A stretch of DNA of 37,185 bases from Arthrobacter endolithicus (lineage in GTDB: Bacteria > Actinomycetota > Actinomycetes > Actinomycetales > Micrococcaceae): assembly GCF_026627425.1 (NCBI RefSeq), contig NZ_JAPNLH010000027.1:1-37185 (forward strand). Reading direction: 5' to 3'. Under the pieces are notes generated by a model. That model was not told where the DNA came from and searched no databases. It saw only the letters and a list, made by a program, of their open reading frames with translations. Shown piece by piece: positions 15,528 to 24,267 of the stretch. The translations under genes and the position numbers were made by a program. Position 1 is the stretch's first letter; the number at the start of each line of letters is the position of its first letter.

Positions 15528-16967
15528 GTGACTCCCCCGCAGCTGACTCCCGAGGATATAGCGTCCTGTCTAAAAGTCCTCAACGCCATCCACGTCTACG
15601 ACGAAGAACACCCCGACTATATCCAGGTGCGACGCGCCACAGGCAAGATGTTCAAAGCGGTCAAACGACACCGCCGGGTGGTCAAACGCGACGCTGTCAA
15701 CGAGGCCGATCGCATTGTGCTGGCGCGCACCGCGACGGCGGCGCCTGACCGGATCGATGACGAAACCCGGGGCAACAAACTCAAGACGTCAGCCACGGGC
15801 GAAGTCGCCGGGACGCTGTTGCGCTCCCGGGCGTGCTATATCTGCAAGCAGCAATATACGCAGGTGGACGCCTTCTACCATCAGTTGTGTCCCGCGTGCG
15901 CCGGCTTTAATCACGGGAAACGGGACGCCAGCACCGATCTGCGCGGGAGGCGGGCGCTGCTGACGGGCGGCAGAGCAAAAATCGGGATGTACATCGCCCT
16001 GCGACTGCTCCGGGACGGCGCACATACCACCATCACAACGCGCTTCCCGAAGGATGCCGCACGCCGCTTTGCCGGCATGGAAGACAGCGCCAACTGGCTG
16101 CACCGGCTCAGAATCGTCGGTATCGATTTGCGCGATCCGGCGCAGGTGATGGCACTAACGGATTCGCTGAATGAGGCCGGTCCGCTGGACATTATCATCA
16201 ACAATGCGGCTCAGACCGTGCGGCGGTCCGGGAACGCCTATCAACCGCTGGTAGATGCCGAGCTGGAACCGCTGCCCGCCGACCGGCCGATGCCTGAGCT
16301 CGTCTCATTCGGCCATGCCCATGACAAGCACCCGCTGGCACTGGCAAGCCAGGTGCTGGAGCACCCAGTGCTGGCCGGGGACAACATTACAGCGCTGGCC
16401 CTCTCGATGGGCTCGGCCTCACCCGAGCGTTTGGCTGCAGGCACTGCTATCGACGCCGGCGGGCTGGTGCCGGACCTGGCCAGCATCAACAGCTGGACGC
16501 AGGTGGTGGACCAGGTGGATCCGCTGGAGATGCTCGAGGTTCAGCTGTGCAATGTTACGGCTCCCTTCCTACTGGTTTCCCGGCTGCGGCCCGCGATGCG
16601 GCGATCGACGGCCCATCGCAAATATATTGTGAACGTCTCCGCGATGGAGGGCCAGTTTTCCCGAGCCTACAAGGGGCCCGGTCACCCGCACACGAATATG
16701 GCCAAGGCTGCTCTGAACATGATGACCCGCACCAGTGCACAGGAAATGCTGGACGCGGATGGGATCCTGATGACAGCCGTGGACACCGGGTGGATTACTG
16801 ACGAGCGGCCGCATTTCACCAAGGTCCGGCTGGCTGAAGAAGGCTTCCATGCCCCCCTGGACCTGGTGGACGGGGCAGCACGGGTTTACGACCCTATTGT
16901 GCGCGGCGAGACGGGTGAGGACCAGTACGGCGTTTTCCTCAAGGACTACAAACCCAGCAACTGGTGA
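15528..16967 (+). CDS. Zinc-finger-containing SDR-family protein
   Basis: The 479-residue protein begins at a GTG nine bases after glgC. Residues 1-95 are helical and basic (KRHRRVVKRDAVNEADR). A likely zinc site follows: C103-x2-C106 and, after H118, C121-x2-C124. An SDR domain starts at residue 144 with TGGRAKIG (146-153) and NNAAQTVRR. The catalytic Ser is present (S371 in VNVSAMEG), but the usual Tyr-x3-Lys reads Thr389-x3-Lys393 (HTNMAKAALNM), so classical proton relay through Tyr is not available at that position. I know similar zinc-finger SDR proteins of unknown function. The pairing with glgC and the YeiH-type gene looks like a co-transcribed run but gives no clear substrate. Confidence 0.8.
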   Translation: MTPPQLTPEDIASCLKVLNAIHVYDEEHPDYIQVRRATGKMFKAVKRHRRVVKRDAVNEADRIVLARTATAAPDRIDDETRGNKLKTSATGEVAGTLLRSRACYICKQQYTQVDAFYHQLCPACAGFNHGKRDASTDLRGRRALLTGGRAKIGMYIALRLLRDGAHTTITTRFPKDAARRFAGMEDSANWLHRLRIVGIDLRDPAQVMALTDSLNEAGPLDIIINNAAQTVRRSGNAYQPLVDAELEPLPADRPMPELVSFGHAHDKHPLALASQVLEHPVLAGDNITALALSMGSASPERLAAGTAIDAGGLVPDLASINSWTQVVDQVDPLEMLEVQLCNVTAPFLLVSRLRPAMRRSTAHRKYIVNVSAMEGQFSRAYKGPGHPHTNMAKAALNMMTRTSAQEMLDADGILMTAVDTGWITDERPHFTKVRLAEEGFHAPLDLVDGAARVYDPIVRGETGEDQYGVFLKDYKPSNW

Positions 16968-16980
16968 GCCAAAGAACCCC

Positions 16981-18009
16981 ATGACACTGCTCCGTACTCC
17001 TATTATGACCGCCGCCAAACCCTTACTGCCAGGTCTCTTGGCCGCACTGGTGGCCGTCGCGTTGGCACTGCTGGTCCATTTGTTGGTCCCCGCGCTGCCC
17101 GCCATGACTGTAGCTGTGGTGTTGGGAATTCTCGCCGCGAACTTACCGGGTGCCGCGCCTCTCGTCGCGGGGGTTCTACGGCCTGGACTGCATTTCGCCG
17201 GGAAACACCTGATGCGGACCGGCATAGTCCTGCTCGGGCTCAAGCTTAGTTTGGCTGACGTCATGAATTTGGGCTGGCTGACAGCGGTGTTGGTGGTCAC
17301 GGTGGTGCTGCTGAGTTTCGCAGGGACCTACGGGTTCGGCAAGTTGTTCCGGCTCCGCGGGGATGCCCCATTGCTCATCGCCACCGGCTTCTCCATTTGC
17401 GGAGCGTCCGCTATCGGTGCGATGGCAGCGGTGAAGGGTACGAAACAACAGGACACGGTGCTTCCGGTGGCACTGGTGACCCTCTGCGGCACTCTCGCCA
17501 TCGGCGTCCTGCCACTGCTGATGACCCCGCTGGGACTGGACGCTTTGGGGTTCGGGCGGTGGACGGGCATCTCGGTCCACGATGTGGGGCAGGTTGTCGC
17601 TACCGCCCAAACGGCGGGAGCCGTGGCGCTGAGCGCCGCCATAGTGATCAAGCTGACGCGCGTGCTACTGCTGGCCCCGATGGTGGCAGCGGCCGGGCTT
17701 TGGGAACGACGCAGCCGCAATCGCCTGGTCCGCAGCGCCCCAACCGCGAAATTTCCACCCGTGATACCGCTGTTTGTCCTGGGTTTCCTGATCACCATAG
17801 CCCTGCGGACACTCGGCTGGGTCTCTCCGGCCGGCTTAGCACTGGGCAACCTGCTGCAGGACGTTGCACTCGGTGCGGCGTTGTTCGGTTTGGGCTCCTC
17901 GGTCCGAATCCGCGAGTTGCTGCACAGCGGCCTCCGGGCCTCCGCGATGGCCCTGTGTGCCTGGCTGCTGATCGCCTGCCTCGGCTACGCTGCCGTGCAG
18001 TTCATGTAA
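16981..18009 (+). CDS. YeiH/UPF0324-family membrane protein
   Basis: The 342-residue membrane protein has about ten hydrophobic helices and the family features of YeiH (PSE family, putative sulfate exporters): TVAVVLGILAAN near the N-terminus, LLGLKLSL, the conserved FSICGASAI, and GFGRWTGISVHDVGQVVA. The ATG at 16981 lies 13 bases after the SDR stop; only AAAGAA precedes it, and the ATG at 17005 is an alternative. Members are found in the cytoplasmic membrane, and their substrate is mostly unproven. It closes the glgC-SDR-yeiH run, since about 100 bases separate it from pepN. Confidence 0.85.
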   Translation: MTLLRTPIMTAAKPLLPGLLAALVAVALALLVHLLVPALPAMTVAVVLGILAANLPGAAPLVAGVLRPGLHFAGKHLMRTGIVLLGLKLSLADVMNLGWLTAVLVVTVVLLSFAGTYGFGKLFRLRGDAPLLIATGFSICGASAIGAMAAVKGTKQQDTVLPVALVTLCGTLAIGVLPLLMTPLGLDALGFGRWTGISVHDVGQVVATAQTAGAVALSAAIVIKLTRVLLLAPMVAAAGLWERRSRNRLVRSAPTAKFPPVIPLFVLGFLITIALRTLGWVSPAGLALGNLLQDVALGAALFGLGSSVRIRELLHSGLRASAMALCAWLLIACLGYAAVQFM

Positions 18010-18112
18010 AGGCGACATTCTATGAACACAGCACAGCAGTTATCACGCAGCCGTCGCGCGGTGCCCGCTTTGCCAGGCCAGCCGCCGATAAGGCCCGTGA
18101 TTGAATGGATGG

Positions 18113-20797
18113 ATGTCCAATCAGAATCTGCGCCGCGATGAAGCCGCCGTCCGCTCGTCCCTGATCTCCATTCGGGATTATGACGTCTCCGTCGATCTAA
18201 CCCAGGCCGAGGATCCGGCAGTCCCGGTTTTTGGCACTCGAAGTGTCATCAGGTTCACCGCGGCACGGCCGGGGGCGGAAACTTTCCTGGATTTCATCGG
18301 AGCGGATGTGCTCACGGTGAACCTCAACGGCACCGAGCTTGATCCGGCCGCCGTCGTTGACGACGCCCGGATTATGCTCCCCAACCTGCTCGGTGACAAT
18401 GAGGTCACCGTCACCGGCACGGCGCTTTATTCGCGCAGCGGTGAGGGCATGCACCGGTTCGTGGACCCGGCCGATGGCCAAACATACCTCTACACCCAGT
18501 ATGAGCCCGCGGACGCCCGCCGGGTTTTCGCCAACTTTGAGCAGCCGGACCTGAAGGCCCCGTTCACCTTCCACATCACGGCGCCGTCGGGCTGGGAGGT
18601 AGCCTCCAACGGTGTCCAGCGCTCCTGCACCCCAGTAGAACTGACAGCTGCAGAACACGCAACTGCCGCAGCATCGGCCGGCAGCGACGCACCGTCGGCG
18701 CATCCTGAAGCAAGCCGGTGGGACTTCGCACCGACCTTGCCCATCTCCACCTATATCACCACGATTCTGGCCGGACCGTACTTCAAGGCACAGGACAGCT
18801 GGCGGCACGGTAGGTACGACCTTGAGGTCCCGCTGGCGGCCTATTGCCGGGCGTCCATTGCCGGAAGCTTCGATTTCGCGGAGATTTTCGACATCACCAA
18901 GGCGGGGCTGACGTATTTCAATGAGCTGTTCGATTACGCCTACCCGTTCGGCAAATATGACCAGGCGTTCGTACCCGAATACAATCTGGGCGCGATGGAG
19001 AATCCGGGTCTGGTGACGTTCACGGACAGCTACGTCTTCACCTCCCGCGCCACCGATACCCAGCATCAGCTGCGCGCCAACACCATCATGCATGAGATGG
19101 CGCATATGTGGTTTGGCGATTTGGTCACGATGTTTTGGTGGGATGATCTCTGGCTTAAGGAATCATTTGCGGACTTCATGGGTACGCTGGCGGTCAGCGA
19201 GGTGACTGGCTGGCGCGATCAGTCGTGGGTCCTCTTCGCTAACCGGCGCAAGGCGTGGGCCTATGTGCAGGACCAGTTGCCCAGCACCCACCCGATTGTG
19301 GCCGATATCCGGGATCTGGAGGCCGCCAAGCAGAACTTTGACGGCATCACCTACGCCAAGGGTGCCTCGGTGCTCAAACAGCTGGTGGCCTACGTCGGTT
19401 TTGCGGCCTTCACTACTGGATCGCGACAGTACTTTCGGGACCACGAATTCGGCAATACACAATTGACGGACCTGCTGGGAGCGCTGAGTGCCGCGTCCGG
19501 CCGGGACCTGCGGGACTGGTCCGCGCAGTGGTTGGAGACCTCGGGGATCTCCACTCTGTCGGCCCGGGTGCAGTCCGACGACGGCGTGCTCAGTGCCGTC
19601 ACGATCGTCCAGGAGGCGGCAGATCCGGTCACCGGCGAAGAGCGGCCCCGGCCGCATCTGCTGAAACTTGGGCTGTACGACTTCGACCAGGAGGGCAGGC
19701 TGGTCCGGACCTTAAGTGTCCCGTTGGACGTGGCTGGACAGGAAACTGTGGTCACGTCCTTGATTGGGCAACCGCAGCCCGCGCTGCTGCTGCTCAACGA
19801 CGAAGATCTCAGCTACGCCAAGGTACGGCTGGACCCGGTATCGCAAGCCACCGTCCTAGGACATTTAAATAAGGTCACCGATCCGATGACCCGCACCCTG
19901 TGCTGGTCCGCACTGTGGAACGCGGCCCGGGATGCCGTGCTCCCTGCGGTGGACTACATCCGGGCCGTCCGCCGGTTTGCGGCCGACGAGGCGGATGTGG
20001 GCCTATTGGCTTCGCTGCTCGAGAATGCACGTTTTGCCACACAGCGGTACTGCCCGGCACCGGAGCGTGATGACGTTCGCCGGGAGCTGCTTACCGCCGT
20101 CGTTGATGGGCTGCACGCGGCCGAGCCGGGCTCGGACCGGCAGCTGGTCTGGGCCCGAAGCCTGGCCGCTCTTGGCGCCGATACGCAGGAGGCCGTTCCG
20201 CTGATTACGGCCCTGCTCAACGGTGAAGCCGGCACGGGCGGTTCTGCGGTCAAGGGCCTCACTGCCGACTCCGAGCTGCGCTGGAGCCTGTGGCTGGCGC
20301 TGGCCGCCACCGGTTATGCCACGGAGGCAGAGCTTGACGCCGAATTGGCGCGGGATGATTCAAGTTCTGCCCGCGCCGGGCACCAGCGGGCCGCCGCGGC
20401 CCGTCCCGTCGCGGCGGTAAAGGCGAACGTCTGGCGCTCCGCTGTGCCGGAAACGAAACTGTCCAATGCACTGCTCAGCGCCGCCGTCGAAGGTTTCGTG
20501 CAGGCTCCCCCAGAGCTGCTGGCCCCATACCTGGAGCCCTACTTTGGGATGATCGCTGAGGTCTGGGCGGACCGGAGCATTGAGTTGTCAAGTCGGATCG
20601 TCCGAGGGCTGTACCCGGCCGTACAGGATTTGAAGGGCAATCCCCTGGAGCATCCGGTGGTGGTGCGCACCGATCGCTGGCTCGCCGCGAACGAGCATGC
20701 GCCGGCCGCCCTACGCCGCATCATTGTGGAGCAGCGGGACCACTTGTTACGGGCGCTGGCCGCCCAAGAAGCCGGCAGTAACCGGCGTACGCCATAG
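18113..20797 (+). CDS. pepN: Aminopeptidase N (M1 zinc metallopeptidase)
   Basis: The M1 aminopeptidase removes N-terminal residues from peptides in the cytoplasm. Substrate-anchoring LGAMENPG and the zinc motif HEMAH, followed 18 residues later by the third ligand Glu in LWLKES, are both intact. The N-terminal beta domain (about 20-220) and a C-terminal ERAP1-like helical domain complete an 894-residue protein, normal for actinobacterial PepN. The frame also has a TTG four codons earlier; I take the ATG at 18113 because related proteins begin M-(S/T)-N-Q-N-L. No strong SD is visible. The last 77 bases overlap the 3' end of the convergent transporter gene. Confidence 0.95.
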   Translation: MSNQNLRRDEAAVRSSLISIRDYDVSVDLTQAEDPAVPVFGTRSVIRFTAARPGAETFLDFIGADVLTVNLNGTELDPAAVVDDARIMLPNLLGDNEVTVTGTALYSRSGEGMHRFVDPADGQTYLYTQYEPADARRVFANFEQPDLKAPFTFHITAPSGWEVASNGVQRSCTPVELTAAEHATAAASAGSDAPSAHPEASRWDFAPTLPISTYITTILAGPYFKAQDSWRHGRYDLEVPLAAYCRASIAGSFDFAEIFDITKAGLTYFNELFDYAYPFGKYDQAFVPEYNLGAMENPGLVTFTDSYVFTSRATDTQHQLRANTIMHEMAHMWFGDLVTMFWWDDLWLKESFADFMGTLAVSEVTGWRDQSWVLFANRRKAWAYVQDQLPSTHPIVADIRDLEAAKQNFDGITYAKGASVLKQLVAYVGFAAFTTGSRQYFRDHEFGNTQLTDLLGALSAASGRDLRDWSAQWLETSGISTLSARVQSDDGVLSAVTIVQEAADPVTGEERPRPHLLKLGLYDFDQEGRLVRTLSVPLDVAGQETVVTSLIGQPQPALLLLNDEDLSYAKVRLDPVSQATVLGHLNKVTDPMTRTLCWSALWNAARDAVLPAVDYIRAVRRFAADEADVGLLASLLENARFATQRYCPAPERDDVRRELLTAVVDGLHAAEPGSDRQLVWARSLAALGADTQEAVPLITALLNGEAGTGGSAVKGLTADSELRWSLWLALAATGYATEAELDAELARDDSSSARAGHQRAAAARPVAAVKANVWRSAVPETKLSNALLSAAVEGFVQAPPELLAPYLEPYFGMIAEVWADRSIELSSRIVRGLYPAVQDLKGNPLEHPVVVRTDRWLAANEHAPAALRRIIVEQRDHLLRALAAQEAGSNRRTP

Positions 20798-21791
20798 CGG
20801 CTGCGACAATCAGCCACGCGGCACCTGCGACCCACGTTCCGGCTTCCCCGATGCTCACCAGCAGGGGAAGCCGGGCCGCTGCGCCGAAGTGCATGCTCGC
20901 CACCGAGTACATTCCCAGCGGAAAGACGATACTCCACAGACCCGCCTCGTAGCGGACTGGTTCACGGTGCATAAGGTGCCGCCAAAGACCAAAAATCACC
21001 AGTAACGGCACCCACCAGGCACCGAAGGCCCACAGCATGTACGTCAGGCCAGAGACCACCGCGACCGTGGCGGCCATCACCGGCAGGTCCTGCGGCAGCA
21101 GCAAAATCCGTGAGCCCGCAAGCACTGTGATGGCCGTAGCTCCCATGTAAATCCAGTACGACGGCGTAAAGCTGCTGGGCTTGCTCGGCACCGTCAACAG
21201 ACGCAGTGTGACCAAGGTGGCCAGCATCAGGTAAAGCAGGACTCCGATCCCCCACAGAGCAACGGCGATCGCGGCCAGCACAGGGCTCCGGCTACCGCCG
21301 CCGATCGTTGCCGCTGCCGTGGCAAGCGACTGGGTACCCACCACCCAGAGGAACCAGCTGCCGTCTACCTTCCCGGCGACCGGCCCGGCGAGCGGACGCA
21401 GCATTAAATTCCCGGGCAGACCATAGGTGAACAGGAGCCACAGTGGGACGCTGAGCGCGGCAAGGACAATGGTCAGCGTCGGCGACGCAGATGAATACAA
21501 CCGGACACCAACGACGTTGATGGCGGCCACTATGGTGAAAAATCCGAACGCGCGGACCGGATTGCGCGCGTCAAGGAGGACCTCGGAGCGGAACACCGCG
21601 AAACGCCACACGGTCATGGCGGCCAGAATCAGCAGCCCTGCGACGGCAATGACCAGCAGGATCGCCGACGGCACGGACCAGCCCACGGCGGCAAACGCCG
21701 TCGAAACGATCCCCGAGGCCATTACGAAGGAAAAAGAACCCGTGGGCAGCGTCCGCACAGCGCCGCCAAGAACCCAGGACCAGCGCATCAT
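20721..21791 (-). CDS. TDT-family (TehA/SLAC1-like) transporter
   Basis: This 356-residue integral membrane protein has about ten helices. The opening TLPTGSFSFVMASGIVSTAF is the signature of the tellurite-resistance/dicarboxylate (TDT) family, which includes TehA and plant SLAC1 anion channels. A later segment (RYEAGLWSIVFPLGMYSVAS) matches the family's second half, where the conserved pore Phe lies. The ATG at 21791 overlaps the stop of the lipoate ligase gene (ATGA), so I prefer it to the GTG at 21809. The two genes are translationally coupled. Substrate (anion, dicarboxylate, sulfite or tellurite) is not deducible. Its tail is antisense to the last codons of pepN. Confidence 0.87.
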   Translation of the reverse strand: MMRWSWVLGGAVRTLPTGSFSFVMASGIVSTAFAAVGWSVPSAILLVIAVAGLLILAAMTVWRFAVFRSEVLLDARNPVRAFGFFTIVAAINVVGVRLYSSASPTLTIVLAALSVPLWLLFTYGLPGNLMLRPLAGPVAGKVDGSWFLWVVGTQSLATAAATIGGGSRSPVLAAIAVALWGIGVLLYLMLATLVTLRLLTVPSKPSSFTPSYWIYMGATAITVLAGSRILLLPQDLPVMAATVAVVSGLTYMLWAFGAWWVPLLVIFGLWRHLMHREPVRYEAGLWSIVFPLGMYSVASMHFGAAARLPLLVSIGEAGTWVAGAAWLIVAAAMAYAGYCRLLGRPAPVTSGPAAPQ

Positions 21792-22849
21792 GGGACCCGT
21801 GCGAGCCACTGTTCGGTTCCGAACTTGCTGCCCACCCGCGCGCGCGCCTGGGTCAGTTCATTCTCTGTCAGTTCGGTCCGGCGGGCGCCGTAGCGCGCCG
21901 TGAACGTGGCCATCATCCGGGCAACAATGTCCGCCCGGGCCAGACCCGTCTGCCGGCGGAGCGGATCCACCCGCTTTTTTGCCGACGTCGTGCCCTTGTC
22001 CGAGAGCTTTTCCTTCCCGATCCGCAGCACCTTCACCATTTTGTCAGCGTCAATGTCATAGGACATCGTTACGTGGTGGACCATGGCGCCGTTGGCGAGG
22101 CGTTTCTGCGCGGCCCCGCCGATTTTGCCCTGCTCGGTGGCGATGTCGTTCAACGGAACGTAAAACGCTTTGATGCCCAGGGATTCCAGTGCGGCCATAA
22201 CCCAACTGTCCAGGAACGGATAGGAATCGGCGAAGCTGAGGCCGTCCACCAGTGATTGCGGCAAATACAGCGAGTAGGTGATGCAGTTTCCTGCCTCCAT
22301 GAACATCGCCCCGCCGCCGCTGATCCGGCGCACCACCTTGATGCCGAATTCATCCACGCCAACCGGATCGATCTCATTGCGCAGCGACTGGAAGCTGCCA
22401 ATCACCACGGAGGGCTCCTGCCAGTCCCAGAACCGCAGCGTGGGATTTCGACGTCCGGCTCCCACCTCTTCGGTGAGCACCTCATCCAGGGCCACGTTGA
22501 CCTCGGTGGGCAGCACCATGGGGCCAACGACGTCCCACTGATGATCGGACCAGCTCGTCGCCAGAGCCAGCCCGCGGCGGACCGCAATGGCGACCGCCTG
22601 GGACGAAAAACCGAAGAGAACAACGCCGACAGGCAGGGCGGCGTCGATGGCGGCGGCCAGCGCGGCGGCGGGAGCGGCGGCATCGCGCCCGTTCAGGGCG
22701 TCATTTATGGCCGTCAGTGCCTCGTCCGGCTCGAGGAAAAAATCACCGCTGATCGATACATCCGTCAGCACCGAGCCGGTGACGTCGAAATCCGCCACGA
22801 CCAGCTTGCCGCCGTGTACTTTGTACTCGCCGTGAAATTGTGGTGCCAT
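21788..22849 (-). CDS. Lipoate-protein ligase family protein with N-terminal accessory domain
   Basis: The protein has 353 residues. Residues 1-85 (YKVHGGKLVVADFDV, then SISGDFFLEPDEAL) resemble the small accessory domain that sits at the C-terminus of E. coli LplA or is a separate protein (LplB) in Thermoplasma. The catalytic domain follows: RRISGGGAMF (174-183) with the lipoyl-AMP binding glycine loop, and GKIGGAAQKR (241-250) with the conserved Lys242. The order is therefore accessory-catalytic, a permutation of LplA. It should attach lipoate or octanoate to E2/GcvH proteins, although a different small ligase role is possible. The ATG at 22849 is chosen because the domain begins there. A TDT transporter is coupled downstream. 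Confidence 0.85.
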   Translation of the reverse strand: MAPQFHGEYKVHGGKLVVADFDVTGSVLTDVSISGDFFLEPDEALTAINDALNGRDAAAPAAALAAAIDAALPVGVVLFGFSSQAVAIAVRRGLALATSWSDHQWDVVGPMVLPTEVNVALDEVLTEEVGAGRRNPTLRFWDWQEPSVVIGSFQSLRNEIDPVGVDEFGIKVVRRISGGGAMFMEAGNCITYSLYLPQSLVDGLSFADSYPFLDSWVMAALESLGIKAFYVPLNDIATEQGKIGGAAQKRLANGAMVHHVTMSYDIDADKMVKVLRIGKEKLSDKGTTSAKKRVDPLRRQTGLARADIVARMMATFTARYGARRTELTENELTQARARVGSKFGTEQWLARVP

Positions 22850-22899
22850 GGTTCCATCATCCCAAGCACGGGCAGATTCCGCCAAAAGAGCCTTGCACC

Positions 22900-22930
22900 A
22901 AAAAGGGCCCGCACCCCCTGGCACGGACCC
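22900..22930 (-). terminator. Rho-independent terminator of rpmE2
   Basis: On the minus strand, GGGTCCGTGC pairs with GTGCGGGCCC (ten pairs, three of them G-U) around the six-base loop CAGGGG and is followed directly by TTTTT. It starts 30 bases after the rpmE2 stop. Confidence 0.75.
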
Positions 22931-22959
22931 TCATGGAATCGATTTGAACTGTGGGCAGG

Positions 22960-23214
22960 CTACTTCTTGCCGAATCCGGCGAAGCGGGCGTTGAAGCGCT
23001 CCACCCGGCCGGCGCTGTCCATGATGCGCTGCTTGCCCGTGTAGAACGGGTGCGACTCCGAGGAAATTTCGACGTCGATGATGGGGTACGTGTTGCCGTC
23101 TTCCCACTCGATGGTCTTGCTGGAGCCGACCGTTGAACGGGTCAGGAATTTCGTGCCGGACGCCAGGTCGTTGAACACGACGGCTTCGTACTTCGGGTGA
23201 GTGTTAGTCTTCAC
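22960..23214 (-). CDS. rpmE2: 50S ribosomal protein L31 type B
   Basis: The 84-residue protein reads [18 protein letters not shown], then [18 protein letters not shown], and ends [20 protein letters not shown] plus a short basic tail, which is unmistakably L31. It lacks the CxxC pairs of zinc-binding L31, so it is the zinc-independent type B form. The start is a GTG at 23214 with GAAGGT seven bases upstream; the frame stays open further upstream, but that part has no homology. It has its own promoter and terminator and is monocistronic. Confidence 0.96.
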   Translation of the reverse strand: MKTNTHPKYEAVVFNDLASGTKFLTRSTVGSSKTIEWEDGNTYPIIDVEISSESHPFYTGKQRIMDSAGRVERFNARFAGFGKK

Positions 23215-23297
23215 GGTGTTTACCTTCGAGATAGTCGCCTGGATTTTGCCAGCGCGCGGGGGTGGAGCAAAAAGCGGCCACAGAGGACCAGCACTCC

Positions 23298-23326
23298 ATA
23301 CTATCGCTGGCACGAAGTATCCCCAA
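23298..23326 (-). promoter_or_regulatory. Predicted rpmE2 promoter
   Basis: Minus-strand TTGGGG (23326-23321) and TAGTAT (23303-23298) are 17 bases apart. Transcription would start near 23291, giving a leader of about 77 bases before the GTG. No other gene lies between this site and the methyltransferase stop at 23461; I see nothing else in that stretch. Confidence 0.5.
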
Positions 23327-23460
23327 TTCGATGATTAGGAGCGCGCCATCACCCTGCGCGATGCCGCGTTGACTGTCATAGTCGACGCCACGACCCGCAT
23401 AGCGTTCAGCTCGTTGAATCTCCTGTCGATCAGCGCCCGTGCCCTTCCGTCGCAGACGAT

Positions 23461-24267
23461 TTACTGCGCGGGCCGGCACGCCCAGAAGGCTACGGCAGCC
23501 GCGGCTGCCACGTTAAGCGAATCGACGCCGCGGCCCATCGGGATCCGGACGGTACAGTCCGCGGCGGCAAGCGTGGTTGCGGCGAGCCCCTCCCCCTCGG
23601 TCCCCAATACCAGGGCCAGCCGGCTGTGCCGACGATCGGCCAGTTCCTCAAGAGTGATGGCGTTCTGAGCCAAGGCCAAGGCCGCCGTGATAAACCCGTG
23701 TTGGCGCAAAAGAGTCAGTGCACCCGGCCAGTCATCCACTCGGACCCACGGAATCTGGAACACCGTCCCCATGCTCACGCGGATACTCCTGCGGTACAGC
23801 GGGTCCCCGCAGCGCGGACTAATCAGCACCGCGTCCACATCGAGCGCGGCCGCGGAACGGAAAATGGCGCCAAGATTCGTCTGGTCCACAATGTCCTCGA
23901 GCACCGCGATCCGGCGTGCGCCATCGAGCGCCCAAGACAGCGGAGCCGCCGCCGGCCGATGCATCGCGGCCAGCGCACCGCGGTGGAGGTTGAAGCCGAT
24001 GACCTTCTCCAGCAGCTCCGGGCTGCCCACGAAGACCGGAACGTCCGGGTACGCGGCCAGCACATCTTCCACGTCCGGCACCCATTTGCGGGTCATCAAA
24101 AAGGATCGAGGCCTATGGCCGGCGGCCAGCGCGCGGCGGAACACACGCGGGCTCTCCGCAATGTACAGGCCCTCGGCCGGCTCGCGGACCCGGCGCAACT
24201 GGACGTCCGTCAACCCCGTGTAATCGGCCACGCGGGGGTCTGCAGCGTCGTGCAGTTCGATGATCAT
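23461..24267 (-). CDS. SpoU/TrmH-family RNA 2'-O-methyltransferase
   Basis: The protein has 268 residues. An N-terminal RNA-binding region is followed by the SPOUT knot: motif 1 LEDIVDQTNLGAIFRSAAAL, motif 2 LVLGTEGEGL, and motif 3 IPMGRGVDSLNVAAAAAV. These bind S-adenosylmethionine and the target ribose in rRNA or tRNA. Which RNA and which nucleotide is methylated is not clear; related actinobacterial proteins include the 23S rRNA methyltransferases of the TsnR/RlmB group. The ATG overlaps the stop of the upstream TauE gene by one base (TGATG), so the pair is translationally coupled, although no functional link is evident. Confidence 0.88.
   Translation of the reverse strand: MIIELHDAADPRVADYTGLTDVQLRRVREPAEGLYIAESPRVFRRALAAGHRPRSFLMTRKWVPDVEDVLAAYPDVPVFVGSPELLEKVIGFNLHRGALAAMHRPAAAPLSWALDGARRIAVLEDIVDQTNLGAIFRSAAALDVDAVLISPRCGDPLYRRSIRVSMGTVFQIPWVRVDDWPGALTLLRQHGFITAALALAQNAITLEELADRRHSRLALVLGTEGEGLAATTLAAADCTVRIPMGRGVDSLNVAAAAAVAFWACRPAQ

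Noticed and set aside
15523-15530. GTG at 15523 as the start of the zinc-finger SDR
   Set aside because: It is in a different frame from the SDR; the GTG at 15528 is in frame.
23215-23479. Reading frame covering the region upstream of rpmE2
   Set aside because: It overlaps the rpmE2 promoter, has no recognisable protein features and no start signal; rpmE2 itself begins at the GTG at 23214.
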